Assembly (NCBI RefSeq): GCF_001431625.1
Contig: NZ_LLXT01000102.1
Span: 58,219-122,218 of the forward strand
Direction: 5' to 3'
DNA from: Stenotrophomonas geniculata ATCC 19374 = JCM 13324
Lineage (GTDB): Bacteria > Pseudomonadota > Gammaproteobacteria > Xanthomonadales > Xanthomonadaceae
DNA length: 64,000 nucleotides
The position numbers and the translations under genes are program-made. The number at the start of each line of letters is the position of its first letter. Position 1 is the first letter of the stretch. Positions 49,370 to 59,468 of this stretch are shown piece after piece. A model generated the notes under the pieces. That model did not search any database, was not told the origin of the DNA, and saw only the letters and a program-made list of their open reading frames with translations.

Positions 49370-50853
49370 ATGAACAGGATTGGAGTGATCGCATTGCTGG
49401 CCTGTATCGCCCCCGTCCATGCAGCCAGCCCCCTGTTGTCCGGCAGCTTTGTTCACGTCGGCTATTCGGCCACCGACGAACAGCTGCCAGCCGCGCAATT
49501 GCCGCTGTTCCTGGATGAACTGCAGGACCTCGGCAACGACACGATCATCCTCGGTCAGGTGCGTGCCACCCGTGCCGGCGTGGGATGCGCCAGCGGTGTG
49601 CAGGATTTCGAATGGATTGCCGGCTTCCCGGCAAGCTCGGCACCGTGCTCGATGCGGCAGCCGCGCGCGGCATGAAGGTCGTGGTGGGCACCACCTACAG
49701 TTCGGGGCAGTGCGCCACCTTCTGGCAGGGCCAGAATGCAACGGCCGTGGCACAGGATGCGGCGCAGTCGCTGGCGCAGCTTGGCCAGCAGTACGGATCG
49801 CATCCGGCGTTCGCCGGCTGGTACATCACCGACGAGCCGGCACAGGTGCCGATTGATCGCGCGCCGTTCTATCGCGCGATCGTGACGGCGCTCAAAGGCA
49901 GTACACCCTCGCGGCCGGTGATGGTGGCACCCTACCAGGCGTCATCCAGCGTGGATCCGGCCAGCGTGGGCCGGGCTGCTGCACAGTTCCGTACAGCCAC
50001 CGGCGTGGACGTGCAGATCTGGCAGGACGGCATCGGTGCTGCCTCGCATGCCCGATTGTTCCAGTGGGATCGCGCGGGTCATTCCAACGAGGCGTACTAC
50101 GAGGCGCTGTCGGCGGCGCTGGGTGCCAGCGGCCTGTGGGCCGACATCGAACTGTTCAACCATGGCAGCCCCTTGTTCCTGGAGACCGGCAACGGGCTGT
50201 CCGGTGCCTATCGCTCCGCGTCGGTGCAGCGCATCAACCAGCAGTTGTGGAGTGCGCGTTCGGCCGGCAAGCGCGTTGCCTGGCTCAACCAGTACCACAT
50301 GTCCGAGGTGGTCGGCCCCGGCCAGGGCTATGGCGAATCGCCGCGGATGATGAACACCTATCGCGGATTGTATGGCCTCGGTGCGTCCTACAGTGTCGAT
50401 CCGGTGCAGACCACCTACAGCTACAGCACGGCGCCGGACGCAAACTATCCCGACAGCACCGGGCATGAACTGTTCGATCGCCGGGTGGGGGATCCGCGCA
50501 ACCCGATGGATGCCGGCTGGGTGGGTGTGCACGGCAATGTCAGCATCACCATCGACCTCGGCCAGCGCCGGCGGGTGGACTGGATCGGCCTGCACACGAT
50601 GACCCGCCCGGCCTGGGGCATCGTCACGCCGACGTCGGTGGAGGTGATGTCCGCTGAGCCGGGCTCTGCCGCAACCCGCATCGGCGTGCTGTCGGCGCCA
50701 TTCACCCAGGCCGGGCTGAGCGGTTCGACCGAAGAGGAATACGTGCTGGGCAATGCCGCGCCGCTGGCCGCGCAGTGCCGCACGCTCGAGCTGCGGTTGG
50801 CCAATGGCAGCTGGACCTTCCTCAGTGAAATCGAGATGGCAGCCGAACAGTAG
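49370..50853 (+). pseudogene. DUF4434-like secreted protein, frameshifted
   Basis: First part (49370-49675): signal peptide MNRIGVIALLACIAPVHA and SGSFVHVGYSATDEQLPAAQ, ending by frameshift after WIAGFPA. Second frame (to 50853) continues GKLGTVLDAAAARGMKVVVG, PAFAGWYITDEPAQ, the catalytic-like TDEP of DUF4434 glycosidase-like barrels, and a C-terminal F5/8-type discoidin domain (WVGVHGNVSITIDLGQRRRV). One base missing near 49630 joins both. Probably a recent pseudogene or an assembly error. Confidence 0.7.
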
Positions 50854-50858
50854 GTGCC

Positions 50859-51323
50859 TCAGCGCTGGGGTGTGTCGCGCAGTCGCTGCGCGAACGGCCG
50901 CTGCTCAAGCGCCTGCAGTGCGTCGCGCAGCACCTGCTCCAACGACTGTCCAAGATCGGCATCGAGGCTGCGCGCCGCGCGAGCCGTGGCCTGCCACTGC
51001 GCCTGCAGCGCCGGCAGCGCCTGCAGTGCGCGCGGGCTCAACTGCAGGATGCGCTCACGGCTGTCTTCACCGACCGCAGCGTGCAGCCAGCCGTCGCGCA
51101 CCATTGCTGAAACCGTCTGGCTGAGTGCCGAATGGCTGAGCCCGCAGGCCAGTGCGAGGTCCTTGATGCGGCAGGGGCCCTGCGCCATCAGCGTGCGCAG
51201 CACCGGGGTGTAGCGCGGCCGGTAGTCCAGCTTCAGGTCGCGGTAGGCCTGCTCGACGGCCGGGTCGAGCTGGTCGAGCAGGGCCCGCAGCAGCGTTCCC
51301 AAGGAGGCATGTTGGAGATCCAT
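50859..51323 (-). CDS. MarR-family repressor
   Basis: 154 residues from MDLQHASLGTLLRALL (ATG 51323; earlier in-frame ATGs would lie within the operator). wHTH: RIKDLALACGLSHSALSQTVSAMVRDGWLH followed by the wing AVGEDSRERILQLSP. Divergent from an S41 protease gene over a 26-bp palindrome, so it regulates that gene and itself. Confidence 0.88.
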   Translation of the reverse strand: MDLQHASLGTLLRALLDQLDPAVEQAYRDLKLDYRPRYTPVLRTLMAQGPCRIKDLALACGLSHSALSQTVSAMVRDGWLHAAVGEDSRERILQLSPRALQALPALQAQWQATARAARSLDADLGQSLEQVLRDALQALEQRPFAQRLRDTPQR

Positions 51324-51330
51324 GGTCGCG

Positions 51331-51356
51331 ATGATATATAAGCACTTACATATCAT
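51331..51356. promoter_or_regulatory. MarR operator
   Basis: Near-perfect 26-bp palindrome: ATGATATATAAGC meets its complement around the centre CA, with a single mismatched position in each arm. Lies between the divergent MarR and S41 genes. Confidence 0.7.
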
Positions 51357-51373
51357 CAACGTGGAGTGCGGTC

Positions 51374-52285
51374 ATGGTGGTTTCGTGGATGCTGGGCGCG
51401 CTGCTGGCGGCGTCCTGCCCGGCCCAGGACGCGGTGCTGCAGGCGGCGGCCAAGGCGATACAGGCGCAGTACCTGGACGTGGCCGAAGGCGCGCGCATTG
51501 CCGAGGTGGTGCGCGGCTGGTCCGCCCAGCAGCGCTATGCGGACAGCTGCGCGGACCCGAAGGCGTTCAGCGCACGCCTGAACCAGGACCTGGACGTGTT
51601 CGATGGCCACTTCCATGTCGAGCGGGTGGATGCCAGCGCCGGCCAGGATGACTGGCTGATGGCCTGGCGCGCGGATGCACGCAGCAATGGTGCGGGCGTG
51701 CGCGAGGTGCGGGTGCTGGAAGGCAACATCGGCTACCTGCGCCTGAGCACCTTCTATCCGCTCGATCTGGCCCGGCCGAAGCTGGCCGCGGCCTTCACCC
51801 TGCTGGCCGACACCGATGGCCTGGTGCTCGATCTGCGCCAGAACGGGGGGGGTGATGACGGCAGTGCGGACCTGCTGGTGCGGACCCTGCTGGCGGCGGA
51901 GATCACCCAGGTGCAGTCACTGCAACAACGTGGCCAACGCAGTCCGGTACCGTTGCCACCGGCGAGCCTGGGGCTGTACCTGAAGCCGCTGGTGGTGCTG
52001 ATCGACCGCCGCACCGGCTCGGCCGCCGAATTCGTCGCGTACTCGCTGCAGGCGCAGGGGCGGGCACGTGTCGTTGGGAGTCGAAGTGGCGGCGCGGCAC
52101 ATATGTTCGATGATCCTGTGCTGCTGCCGGATGGCTATCAGATCAGCATTCCCGACCGGCAGCCGATCAACCTTCGTACCGGAACCAACTGGGAACGTAC
52201 CGGGGTCACGCCTGATGCGGCAGGCGGTGACGATCCGCTGTTCGTCGCCCGGCAGCTGCTGGCCCGATCGGCATCGCCAAAATGA
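51374..52285 (+). CDS. S41-family (tail-specific/IRBP-like) protease
   Basis: 303 residues with a short N-terminal hydrophobic signal. IRBP-type features: an N-terminal helical part (AIQAQYLDVAEGARIAEVV), then GNIGYLRLSTFYPLD, LVLDLRQNGGGDDG and the nucleophile region RRTGSAAEFVAYSLQ. Periplasmic or exported endopeptidase, substrate unknown. Divergent from a MarR repressor. Confidence 0.88.
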   Translation: MVVSWMLGALLAASCPAQDAVLQAAAKAIQAQYLDVAEGARIAEVVRGWSAQQRYADSCADPKAFSARLNQDLDVFDGHFHVERVDASAGQDDWLMAWRADARSNGAGVREVRVLEGNIGYLRLSTFYPLDLARPKLAAAFTLLADTDGLVLDLRQNGGGDDGSADLLVRTLLAAEITQVQSLQQRGQRSPVPLPPASLGLYLKPLVVLIDRRTGSAAEFVAYSLQAQGRARVVGSRSGGAAHMFDDPVLLPDGYQISIPDRQPINLRTGTNWERTGVTPDAAGGDDPLFVARQLLARSASPK

Positions 52286-52383
52286 ACGCACAATTGCAAC
52301 CGCGCCCTATCGCAGACGATATGCAGCGTGCCTAGAATCGAAGCATCCCGGTAGTTCCCGGGCGCTTCGAGTGAATGGACTCA

Positions 52384-53277
52384 ATGAAGATTCTGTTGAC
52401 CGGCAGTTCCGGGCGGATCGGGCGTGCGATCTTCGGCGCGCTGGCGGCGGCCCACGAAGTGGTGGGGCTGGATCGCAGCCCATTTGCCACCACCCGCATC
52501 ATTGCCGATGTCACCGATCGTCAGGCCGTGACGCGGGCGGTGCAGGGGGTCGATGCGGTGATCCATACCGCCGCCCTGCACGCACCTCATGTCGGCCTGG
52601 TGCCGGATACGGTATTCCAGCAGATCAATGTGGAGGCGACCGCACACCTGTTGCAGGCTGCCCGCGAGGCTGGTGCACGCCGCTTCGTGCTGACCAGCAC
52701 CACGGCGCTGTATGGCCATGCGGTAGTGGCGGGTGGATGCCGCTGGATCGATGAAGATACCGAGCCGTTGCCGCGCACGATCTACCATCGCAGCAAGCTG
52801 CAGGCAGAGGCGTTGGCCGAAGCCGCTGCGGCACCGGGCTTCAGCGTGCGCGTGCTGCGCATGGCCCGCTGCTTCCCCGAGCCACCGGAGCGGATGGCGA
52901 TGTTCCGCCTGCACCGCGGCATCGACGCGCGCGACGTGGCCAGTGCACATGCCGCGCTGCTGCACGATGAGGGCGCTGCCTTCGCACGCTATATTGCCTG
53001 CGCACCGACACCGTTCCTGCGCGAGGATTGCCTGGAGCTGGCGACCCAGCCCCGCCGGGTGCTGGCCCGCCGCGCCCCGCTGCTGCTGGCCGAGTTCGAG
53101 CGCCGCGGCTGGCCGCTGCCGTTGAGCATCGACCGCGTCTACGACAGTGCACTGATGCGCAGCACACTGGGCTGGCAGCCGCGCTTCGGCCCGGACGACG
53201 TGCTGCAGCAGTACGCGGCTGGCAGCATCGAGGTGTTGCCTCGGGCGCAGTGGATCAAGGATCGGGTTGCCGAATAG
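52384..53277 (+). CDS. NAD(P)-dependent sugar epimerase/reductase-like protein
   Basis: 297 residues from MKILLTGSSGRIGRAIFGAL (an ATG 3 codons upstream exists). Extended SDR fold: GSSGRIG dinucleotide motif, DVTDRQAV, TSTTALYGHA, and catalytic YHRSK (Tyr-x-x-x-Lys) at about residue 138. Probably acts on a nucleotide sugar or similar; product unknown. It stands alone between the S41 and chemoreceptor genes. Confidence 0.85.
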   Translation: MKILLTGSSGRIGRAIFGALAAAHEVVGLDRSPFATTRIIADVTDRQAVTRAVQGVDAVIHTAALHAPHVGLVPDTVFQQINVEATAHLLQAAREAGARRFVLTSTTALYGHAVVAGGCRWIDEDTEPLPRTIYHRSKLQAEALAEAAAAPGFSVRVLRMARCFPEPPERMAMFRLHRGIDARDVASAHAALLHDEGAAFARYIACAPTPFLREDCLELATQPRRVLARRAPLLLAEFERRGWPLPLSIDRVYDSALMRSTLGWQPRFGPDDVLQQYAAGSIEVLPRAQWIKDRVAE

Positions 53278-53486
53278 GACGGAACGGGGCGGGTTCCTGA
53301 CCCGACCCTGAGCAGATTCAGGAATGTGCAGGCGGAGCGCCTCAACCTCGTTCGCAGGCGGCCGCTAACCCGGTGCGCTTCCTGCGCCGGGCGGGTCCCG
53401 GCGGCCGGTGGCCTGCGCGACGGATCGCGCACCTGCGCGGTGCCCTCGCGGTGCCGGTCGTCCTGAACTGCCTTGCGGACCCTTCC

Positions 53487-56018
53487 ATGCATTCTCCCCG
53501 TTCCGCCGCTGCCCGCCGCCCGGGCAGCATCGCCCACAAGCTGATGCTGGGCACCGCTGCGATCGCGCTGCTGTGCTTCGGCCTGACCGCGTTCCTGATC
53601 TACCGCCAGGCCAGCGCCAGCCTGATCGATGCCTCGCGCCAGACCATGGCCAGCGAAGCCACCGCCGAAGCCCGCCAGGTCGCGGCGGATCTGGGCACCG
53701 CCTTTGCAAGCAACGACGCCATGGTCGAGGCCGTGCTCGCCCAGCGTGCGCGGGGTGACGCGCCTGATCGCGCCAGCCTGGCGGCCGTGCTGGGCGAGCA
53801 GCTGCGCAGCCATCCAGAATGGCTGGGCAAGAGCACCATGTGGGAAGCCGACGCCTTCGATGGCAAGGATGCCGAGTTCGCCAATGCCGAGATGCACGAT
53901 GCCAGCGGCCGCTACATGAGCTACTGGGCCTGGCATGACGGCAAGCCACAGCAATCGACCATGACCGACTACACCGAAGCCGCTGACGGCTCGGCCGACT
54001 GGTACGTGGTGCCCAGCCGCGACAAGCTGCCCAAGGTCAGTGAACCTTATGCCTACGACATCGCCGGCCAGCAGGTGCTGATGAGCACGCTGAGCACGCC
54101 GATCATCGAAAACGGCACGTTCCTCGGTGTGTTCACCGTGGACTTCTCGCTGGCGGCGCTGCAGAAGCACCTGGCCACGCTGAAGCCGATGGGCGCCGGG
54201 CGCGTTGAACTGCTCTCGCCGAACGGCGTGGTGCTGGCTTCGGCGAACGCCGCCGAGATCGGCAAGCCGCGCAACGACGCATTGACCCGCAGCATGCTGG
54301 CCGACATCGCCGCCGACCGCCGGTTCGAAGCCTTCACTCCGGATGCGGCAGGCAACGTGCGCGTGTACGTGCCGCTGCGCGTGGGCGATGCGCCGCAGCG
54401 CTTCGCGCTGGGCGTGGTGATGCCACACGCGGTGATCGTGGCCGAGGCGCGCCAGCTGCTGTGGCTGACCCTGCTGGTTGGCGTGGTGGCCGCGCTGACG
54501 CTGAGTGTGGGTGTCTATGTGCTGCTGCGCCGGTTGGCGATCCGCCCACTGGCCGAAGCCGTGCGCGTGGCCGGCGACGTCGCCGCAGGCAAGCTGGACA
54601 GCACCCTGCCGGCACGCAGCAACGACGAAGTGGGCCGCCTGCTGGATGCGATGCAGGGCATGCGGGGTCAGCTGCAGTCGGTGATGGCGGCGCAGGCGGA
54701 GATGGCGCGTCGCCATGACGCCGGCGAACTCAGCTACCGCATGGACGCCGCGGCGTTCCCGGGCGAGTACGGCCGGATGGTGGCCGACAGCAACCAGCTG
54801 GTGGCCTCCAGCAACGCCGTCACCCAGCGCCTGGTCGACGTGATGCAGCGTTATGCGGTGGGTGACCTGAGCGTGGACATGGAAGCGCTGCCGGGCGAGA
54901 AGGCGGTGTTCACCGCTGCGATGGCCACCACCAAGAGCAACCTGGCGGCGATCAACGATCAGATCCAGCAGCTGGCCGCCGCCGCCGCCGCCGGCGACTT
55001 CGCGGTGCGCGGCGACACGCTGCGCTTCGACCACGACTTCCGCCGCATGGTGGAAACCCTCAACACCATGATGCAGGTCAGCGACCACAACCTGGCCGAG
55101 CTGTCGACGCTGCTGCGCGCGATCGCCGCAGGCGATCTCAGCGCGCGCATGCACGGCGACTTCCACGGTGTGTTCGCGGTGATGCGCGACGATGCCAACA
55201 GCACCGTGCAGCAGCTGACCCAGATCGTCGGCCAGATCCAGCAGTCGGCGGCCAGCATCCGCCTGGCGGCGGGTGAGATTGCCGCGGGCAACAGTGACCT
55301 GTCGCGCCGTACCGAGCAGCAGGCAGCGAACCTGGAAGAGACCGCGGCCTCGATGGAGGAGCTGACCTCCACGGTGCGCCAGAATGCCGACCACGCGCTG
55401 CAGGCCAACACCCTGGCCGGCTCCGCAGCGGGTGTGGCCAGCGAAGGCGGGCAGGTGGTCAGCCGAGTGGTGCAGACCATGGAGCAGATCGAGGCCTCGT
55501 CGCAGCGCATTGCGGAGATCATTTCGGTGATCGACGGCATCGCGTTCCAGACCAACATCCTGGCGTTGAACGCGGCGGTGGAAGCGGCGCGTGCCGGCGA
55601 ACAGGGGCGTGGATTCGCCGTGGTCGCCAGCGAAGTGCGCGCGCTGGCCCAGCGCTCGGCAGGTGCGGCGAAGGAGATCAAGGAGCTGATCGACGCCTCG
55701 GTGGCGCAGGTCGGTGCCGGTGCGCAGCTGGTGCACGGCGCGGGCCGCACCATGCAGGAAATCGTTGGCCAGGTCGGTCGAGTGAACGAGATCATGGCCG
55801 AGATCTCGGCGGCCTCTCGCGAGCAGTCGGCGGGCATCGAGCAGGTCAACCAGACCGTGGTGCAGATGGACGAGACCACCCAGCAGAACGCCGCGCTGGT
55901 GGAGGAAGCCAGTGCCGCCGCGCGTGCGATGGAAGAACAGGCCGAGCAGCTGGCGGTGGCGGTCTCGCGCTTCCGCCTGCAGGCCGAGCCGGTGGCCACG
56001 GCTCGCCGCGCGGCCTGA
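53487..56018 (+). CDS. Methyl-accepting chemotaxis protein
   Basis: 843 residues from [20 protein letters not shown] (ATG 53487). TM1 at about 25-45, a periplasmic dCache-type sensor ([37 protein letters not shown]) to about 310, TM2, HAMP and further linker helices, and a signalling domain with the hairpin tip [44 protein letters not shown]. It senses an unknown small molecule and controls CheA. No CheR-binding pentapeptide at the end. Confidence 0.93.
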   Translation: MHSPRSAAARRPGSIAHKLMLGTAAIALLCFGLTAFLIYRQASASLIDASRQTMASEATAEARQVAADLGTAFASNDAMVEAVLAQRARGDAPDRASLAAVLGEQLRSHPEWLGKSTMWEADAFDGKDAEFANAEMHDASGRYMSYWAWHDGKPQQSTMTDYTEAADGSADWYVVPSRDKLPKVSEPYAYDIAGQQVLMSTLSTPIIENGTFLGVFTVDFSLAALQKHLATLKPMGAGRVELLSPNGVVLASANAAEIGKPRNDALTRSMLADIAADRRFEAFTPDAAGNVRVYVPLRVGDAPQRFALGVVMPHAVIVAEARQLLWLTLLVGVVAALTLSVGVYVLLRRLAIRPLAEAVRVAGDVAAGKLDSTLPARSNDEVGRLLDAMQGMRGQLQSVMAAQAEMARRHDAGELSYRMDAAAFPGEYGRMVADSNQLVASSNAVTQRLVDVMQRYAVGDLSVDMEALPGEKAVFTAAMATTKSNLAAINDQIQQLAAAAAAGDFAVRGDTLRFDHDFRRMVETLNTMMQVSDHNLAELSTLLRAIAAGDLSARMHGDFHGVFAVMRDDANSTVQQLTQIVGQIQQSAASIRLAAGEIAAGNSDLSRRTEQQAANLEETAASMEELTSTVRQNADHALQANTLAGSAAGVASEGGQVVSRVVQTMEQIEASSQRIAEIISVIDGIAFQTNILALNAAVEAARAGEQGRGFAVVASEVRALAQRSAGAAKEIKELIDASVAQVGAGAQLVHGAGRTMQEIVGQVGRVNEIMAEISAASREQSAGIEQVNQTVVQMDETTQQNAALVEEASAAARAMEEQAEQLAVAVSRFRLQAEPVATARRAA

Positions 56019-56031
56019 TCCCGCAAACGAA

Positions 56032-56055
56032 GACGCCCGGCGGGGGCCGGGCGTC
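56032..56055. terminator. Bidirectional terminator after the chemoreceptor gene
   Basis: GACGCCCGGC and GCCGGGCGTC form a 10-bp perfect stem with a GGGG loop between convergent genes. Confidence 0.7.
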
Positions 56056-56096
56056 GATTGCATCCTTGCCGCGCATCCCTGCGCAGTTCTGAGGGC

Positions 56097-56483
56097 TCAG
56101 AACATGCCTTCAAACGGGTTCCAGCTGGCGCGTCCTTCCACCTTCTCCAGGTAGTAGCTGTAGTTGGTGCTGGAGGCGACGAGCAGGTTCATGGCGATGA
56201 ACAGCATGCGCCCCACCACGTCCGGAAGGAACATGGTGATGATGGCGAGCACGATGTTGATGCCGATCAACACCAGTGCCTTGCGCCACATGCCCAAGAT
56301 CAACAGGTAGATGGCGCCGAAGAACAACGCAAAGAAGTTCAGGTTGATCTTCAGGCGGTCACCGAAGGACAGCGCCTTCCAGGCCTGCTTGAAGCCGGGA
56401 TTCTTGGGGGCGCCGTGCTGGCGGAAGAAGTTGAAGCGGAACTGCCACTTCGGGCTGAACTGGGACAGGTCAGTGGTATTCAT
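56097..56483 (-). CDS. DUF2628-type membrane protein
   Basis: 128 residues from MNTTDLSQFSPKWQFRFNFF (ATG 56483, with AGGGA 8 bp upstream; ATG 56492 less likely). Two to three hydrophobic helices (INLNFFALFFGAIYLLILGM, VLIGINIVLAIITMFL) preceded by FSPKWQFRF...F; the F/W-rich start and length fit DUF2628. Function unknown. Confidence 0.65.
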   Translation of the reverse strand: MNTTDLSQFSPKWQFRFNFFRQHGAPKNPGFKQAWKALSFGDRLKINLNFFALFFGAIYLLILGMWRKALVLIGINIVLAIITMFLPDVVGRMLFIAMNLLVASSTNYSYYLEKVEGRASWNPFEGMF

Positions 56484-56582
56484 GGGAAACATCCCTGTTG
56501 GAAAACGTTTTCATGATAGGGCAAGTCCTATTCAGGATCCAAGCTTCGGCGTCAAAAATGTGACGCCCGCCTTGATCGTTGT

Positions 56583-56603
56583 GGTGCGGCGGGGCGCCGC
56601 ACC
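56583..56603. other. Hairpin in an intergenic stretch
   Basis: GGTGCGGCG and CGCCGCACC pair over GGG. Lies between two divergent small genes; could be a leader element or a terminator remnant. Nothing else is recognisable in 56484-56696. Confidence 0.3.
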
Positions 56604-56696
56604 GTCACCCATCCGCCTTGTTTTTAGGATAGGGTGCGCAGTTCCGCTGCCACCCCAGCTGAACCCGGGTGGCGGCGGGATGTCCATGGAGGTTGC

Positions 56697-56867
56697 ATGA
56701 CCACACCTGCTACACCGGAAAACGCACCGGGACCGGTGCTCCTGCCGACACCTGAAGTGGTGCAGGCTCAACAACTGCTCGCACGCCAGCAACTGGCGGT
56801 AGCGATGGACCGTGCACGCACGGCCGCTACGCAGAACGCGGCCGCGGCCGCGCTGGAAAGCGAGTAA
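56697..56867 (+). CDS. Small hypothetical protein
   Basis: 56 residues from MTTPATPENAPGPVLL with GGAGG upstream. Ala/Gln-rich helix in the second half (QAQQLLARQQLAVAMDRAR). Ends 13 bp before a strong bidirectional terminator. Function unknown. Confidence 0.5.
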   Translation: MTTPATPENAPGPVLLPTPEVVQAQQLLARQQLAVAMDRARTAATQNAAAAALESE

Positions 56868-56880
56868 TCCGCAACACCGC

Positions 56881-56911
56881 CGATCGCGCTGGCGTGCTGC
56901 CAGCGCGATCG
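56881..56911. terminator. Bidirectional terminator, small gene and siderophore receptor
   Basis: Thirteen-bp perfect stem (CGATCGCGCTGGC and complement) with GTGCT loop between convergent genes. Confidence 0.7.
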
Positions 56912-56927
56912 CGGCGCGCGCCGCCGG

Positions 56928-58973
56928 TCAGAACCGCGCTGTCATGCTCATGAAGTAGCTGCGCCCGGCCACGAAGTAGTCGGTGGAGCCTTCGGCATAC
57001 AGCTTCTTGTCGGCCAGGTTGCTGACGCCGCCACGCAGGGTCAGTACCTCGTTGACGTTCCAGGCCGCGGCCAGGTCATACAACGTGTAGGCCTTGAGGA
57101 AGGTCGTCGCCGTGCCGGTCTGCTTGCCGGTGTACTGCGCCGACAGGCTGCTGGAAAACACCGTACTGGGCGTCCAGTCCAGCGACGAATAGCCAGAGAA
57201 TTCCGGAGTATCGATCAGGTTGCGGCCGGTGGTCAGGTTCTTGGCTTCCTTCATCCAGGTCGCCGAGGTGCGCCAGCGCCAGTGCTCGCCGAAGCGGAAA
57301 TTGAGGTTGCCTTCCATGCCGCTGGTGCGTGCGCGCTGCACGTTGCTCATGCGCGTCCACCAGATGCCGTTGAACCTGCCCAGCGGTGCGTACTCGATCT
57401 TGTTCCTGAAGTCGGTATGGAAGTAGGTCAGGCCCGCATCGACCAGGTCGTTGTCGAAGCTGATGCCGATCTCGCGGTTGGTGCTGGTTTCCGGGTCCAG
57501 GTCCGGGTTGCCGGCCATGTAGCAGCCGCCGCGGGTATAGCCCAGCGGGATCAGCGAGGTGCAGCCTCGGCCGCCGGACTGGGTGGCGGCGGTGGCCGAA
57601 TTCTCGGTCAGGCTGGGTGCGCGGAAGCCTTTGGAAACGCCACCGCGGATGGTCCATTGCTCGGCCGGATGCCAGACCAGGTAGGCACGCGGGCTGACGT
57701 GGCCGCCGAACTTCTCATGGTGATCCAGACGTGCGCCGAGGGTCAGCGCCAAGGTGCGGTGCAGCTTCAGTTCGTCTTCGACGAACAGGGCCCAGGTATC
57801 CACTTCCAGATCGGAGCCGCTGACGGCATTGCCGGCATAGTCGATCGGCGCGCGGCCGATGGTGTCGGTGTTGGTCAGTTCCTGGCGCTTCCATTGGCCG
57901 CCCACGGCGAACTGGTGTTCAACCCCCAGGGTGAAGGGCGTGGTCAGGCTGCCCTCGATGATCGTATCGGTGGCTTCGGAGCGGCCTGTGGCACCGATGT
58001 CGTTCTTGTACTCGGTCCAGTACGCACTGATCTTCGAGTTGCCGAAGCTCCACTTGCCGTCGTGGTTGAGCGCCAGCGAACTGCGCTTGAGTTCGCTGGC
58101 ACCCCAGGCGCCTTCGTCCTGCTTCTCCAGAGAGGCATCGATGAAGGCCTGCTGCACGCCATGACCGGCTTCCAGCGACAGTTCCTGCGCATCGCTGAGC
58201 TTCCACTGCAGCAGCGCGTCGACGTTGCGGTCCTTCTCGCCGGCGTAGGCGTTGCCGTAGACACCGCCGTTGGAGCGGTCCGAGTCGCGGCGCATGCTGT
58301 TGGCACCGATACGCAGGCCGAAGCGTTCGCCGAGCGGGCCGGAGAAGGTCGCACCGATCTGCTGGGTATCACCGCGCTTGTCATCGCCGGGGCGGGTATA
58401 GCTGTGCGTTGCGCTGCCGCTCCAGTCATCGCCGATGCGCCGGGTGATGATGTTGATCACGCCGCCCATGGCGTCGGAGCCGTACAGCGACGACATCGGT
58501 CCGCGCACCACTTCGATGCGCTCGATCTGGTCGGGCGAGATCCAGTTCAGATCCTGGCGGCCGAGGTCGGGGCGGTAGTTGGTCGAGGCCGAGCTGCCCA
58601 TGCGCTTGCCGTCCACCAGCACCAGCGTGTAATTGGACGGCATGCCGCGCAGCTTGATCTTGGACTGCTCGCCGACCGCACTGAGGCCACCGGTCACGCC
58701 CGGCACGCGGCTGAGCAGGGTGGCCAGGTCGTGCACCGGCTGGCGCTCGATGTCCTCGCGGCTGATCACGCTGATGCTGGCCGGCGCATCCTTGATCCAT
58801 TGCTGGTTGCCCGAGGCGGTGACCACCACGGTATCCAGATCCTTGGTGGAGGCATCGGCGCTGGCCTCGGCGGCGGCCAGGCCGGGCAGGGCCAGCAGGC
58901 AGGCGGTGGCCAGGGCACTGGCCAGGCGGGTGCGCGGCAGGCGCGCGGAACGGGAACGGAACAGCTGGGACAT
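56928..58973 (-). CDS. TonB-dependent catecholate siderophore receptor-like protein
   Basis: 681 residues from MSQLFRSRSARLPRTRLASA (ATG 58973). Signal peptide to AEA; TonB box-like DTVVVTASG; plug domain with RQPVHDLATLLSRVPGVTGG, ERIEVVRGPMSSLYGSDAMGGVINIITRR; the barrel ends in MSMTARF. Lengths and plug resemble FepA/IrgA/CirA receptors for catecholate siderophores. A Fur-like box is present upstream, so iron starvation should induce it. The pair CTSLIPLGYTRGGC probably forms a disulphide in an external loop. Confidence 0.9.
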   Translation of the reverse strand: MSQLFRSRSARLPRTRLASALATACLLALPGLAAAEASADASTKDLDTVVVTASGNQQWIKDAPASISVISREDIERQPVHDLATLLSRVPGVTGGLSAVGEQSKIKLRGMPSNYTLVLVDGKRMGSSASTNYRPDLGRQDLNWISPDQIERIEVVRGPMSSLYGSDAMGGVINIITRRIGDDWSGSATHSYTRPGDDKRGDTQQIGATFSGPLGERFGLRIGANSMRRDSDRSNGGVYGNAYAGEKDRNVDALLQWKLSDAQELSLEAGHGVQQAFIDASLEKQDEGAWGASELKRSSLALNHDGKWSFGNSKISAYWTEYKNDIGATGRSEATDTIIEGSLTTPFTLGVEHQFAVGGQWKRQELTNTDTIGRAPIDYAGNAVSGSDLEVDTWALFVEDELKLHRTLALTLGARLDHHEKFGGHVSPRAYLVWHPAEQWTIRGGVSKGFRAPSLTENSATAATQSGGRGCTSLIPLGYTRGGCYMAGNPDLDPETSTNREIGISFDNDLVDAGLTYFHTDFRNKIEYAPLGRFNGIWWTRMSNVQRARTSGMEGNLNFRFGEHWRWRTSATWMKEAKNLTTGRNLIDTPEFSGYSSLDWTPSTVFSSSLSAQYTGKQTGTATTFLKAYTLYDLAAAWNVNEVLTLRGGVSNLADKKLYAEGSTDYFVAGRSYFMSMTARF

Positions 58974-59130
58974 GACGGCTTCCATCGGATGAGGGGGACC
59001 GGAGGGAAGCAACGGGCGCAAGCAGACAAGCAGGCAGGCCCCCCTTCCATGGGTCGTTGGGCGCGCGGCTCGAACCGGCGCAGCTGGGTGGGTCTCGGCC
59101 GTGCGGAAGACGGTGACCTGCCTGGTTAAT

Positions 59131-59149
59131 GAAATGATAACCGTTCGCG
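59131..59149 (-). promoter_or_regulatory. Fur-like box of the siderophore receptor
   Basis: GAAATGATAACCGTTCGCG agrees with the 19-bp Fur consensus at most left-half positions, 158 bp upstream of the receptor start. Nothing else is firm in 58974-59468 except a 7-bp hairpin at 59425-59443 before mdoH. Confidence 0.5.
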
Positions 59150-59468
59150 TTTGTTACGATCCAGTACCTGGGCGACCAAGTGACATCCGTACCCACGCCC
59201 CGGCACTCGCCTGCTGTTTGCTGAATGGGGATAAATCCCGGCGTAGACCTTCGCACTCGGCTTACATCCGGCGCCCTAGACTGAGCCGCATTTTCGATTC
59301 CGCCCCGTTGGAGATCGTGTGGGTTCCGGTAGTGACAGACAGCGACTGCGTGGCGTGAGGCCGACGCAGCCAGGACAAGTGCGGGCGCCGGGAAAGCGCG
59401 CCGGGAACCTTGGTGCATGCAGCCCGGCCGGGATGGCCGGCCGTGCCGACTGCGCGGAGTAGGCGGCA

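Noticed and set aside
53139..56063. 974-codon minus-strand open frame
   Set aside because: Antisense of the chemoreceptor gene; no family features.
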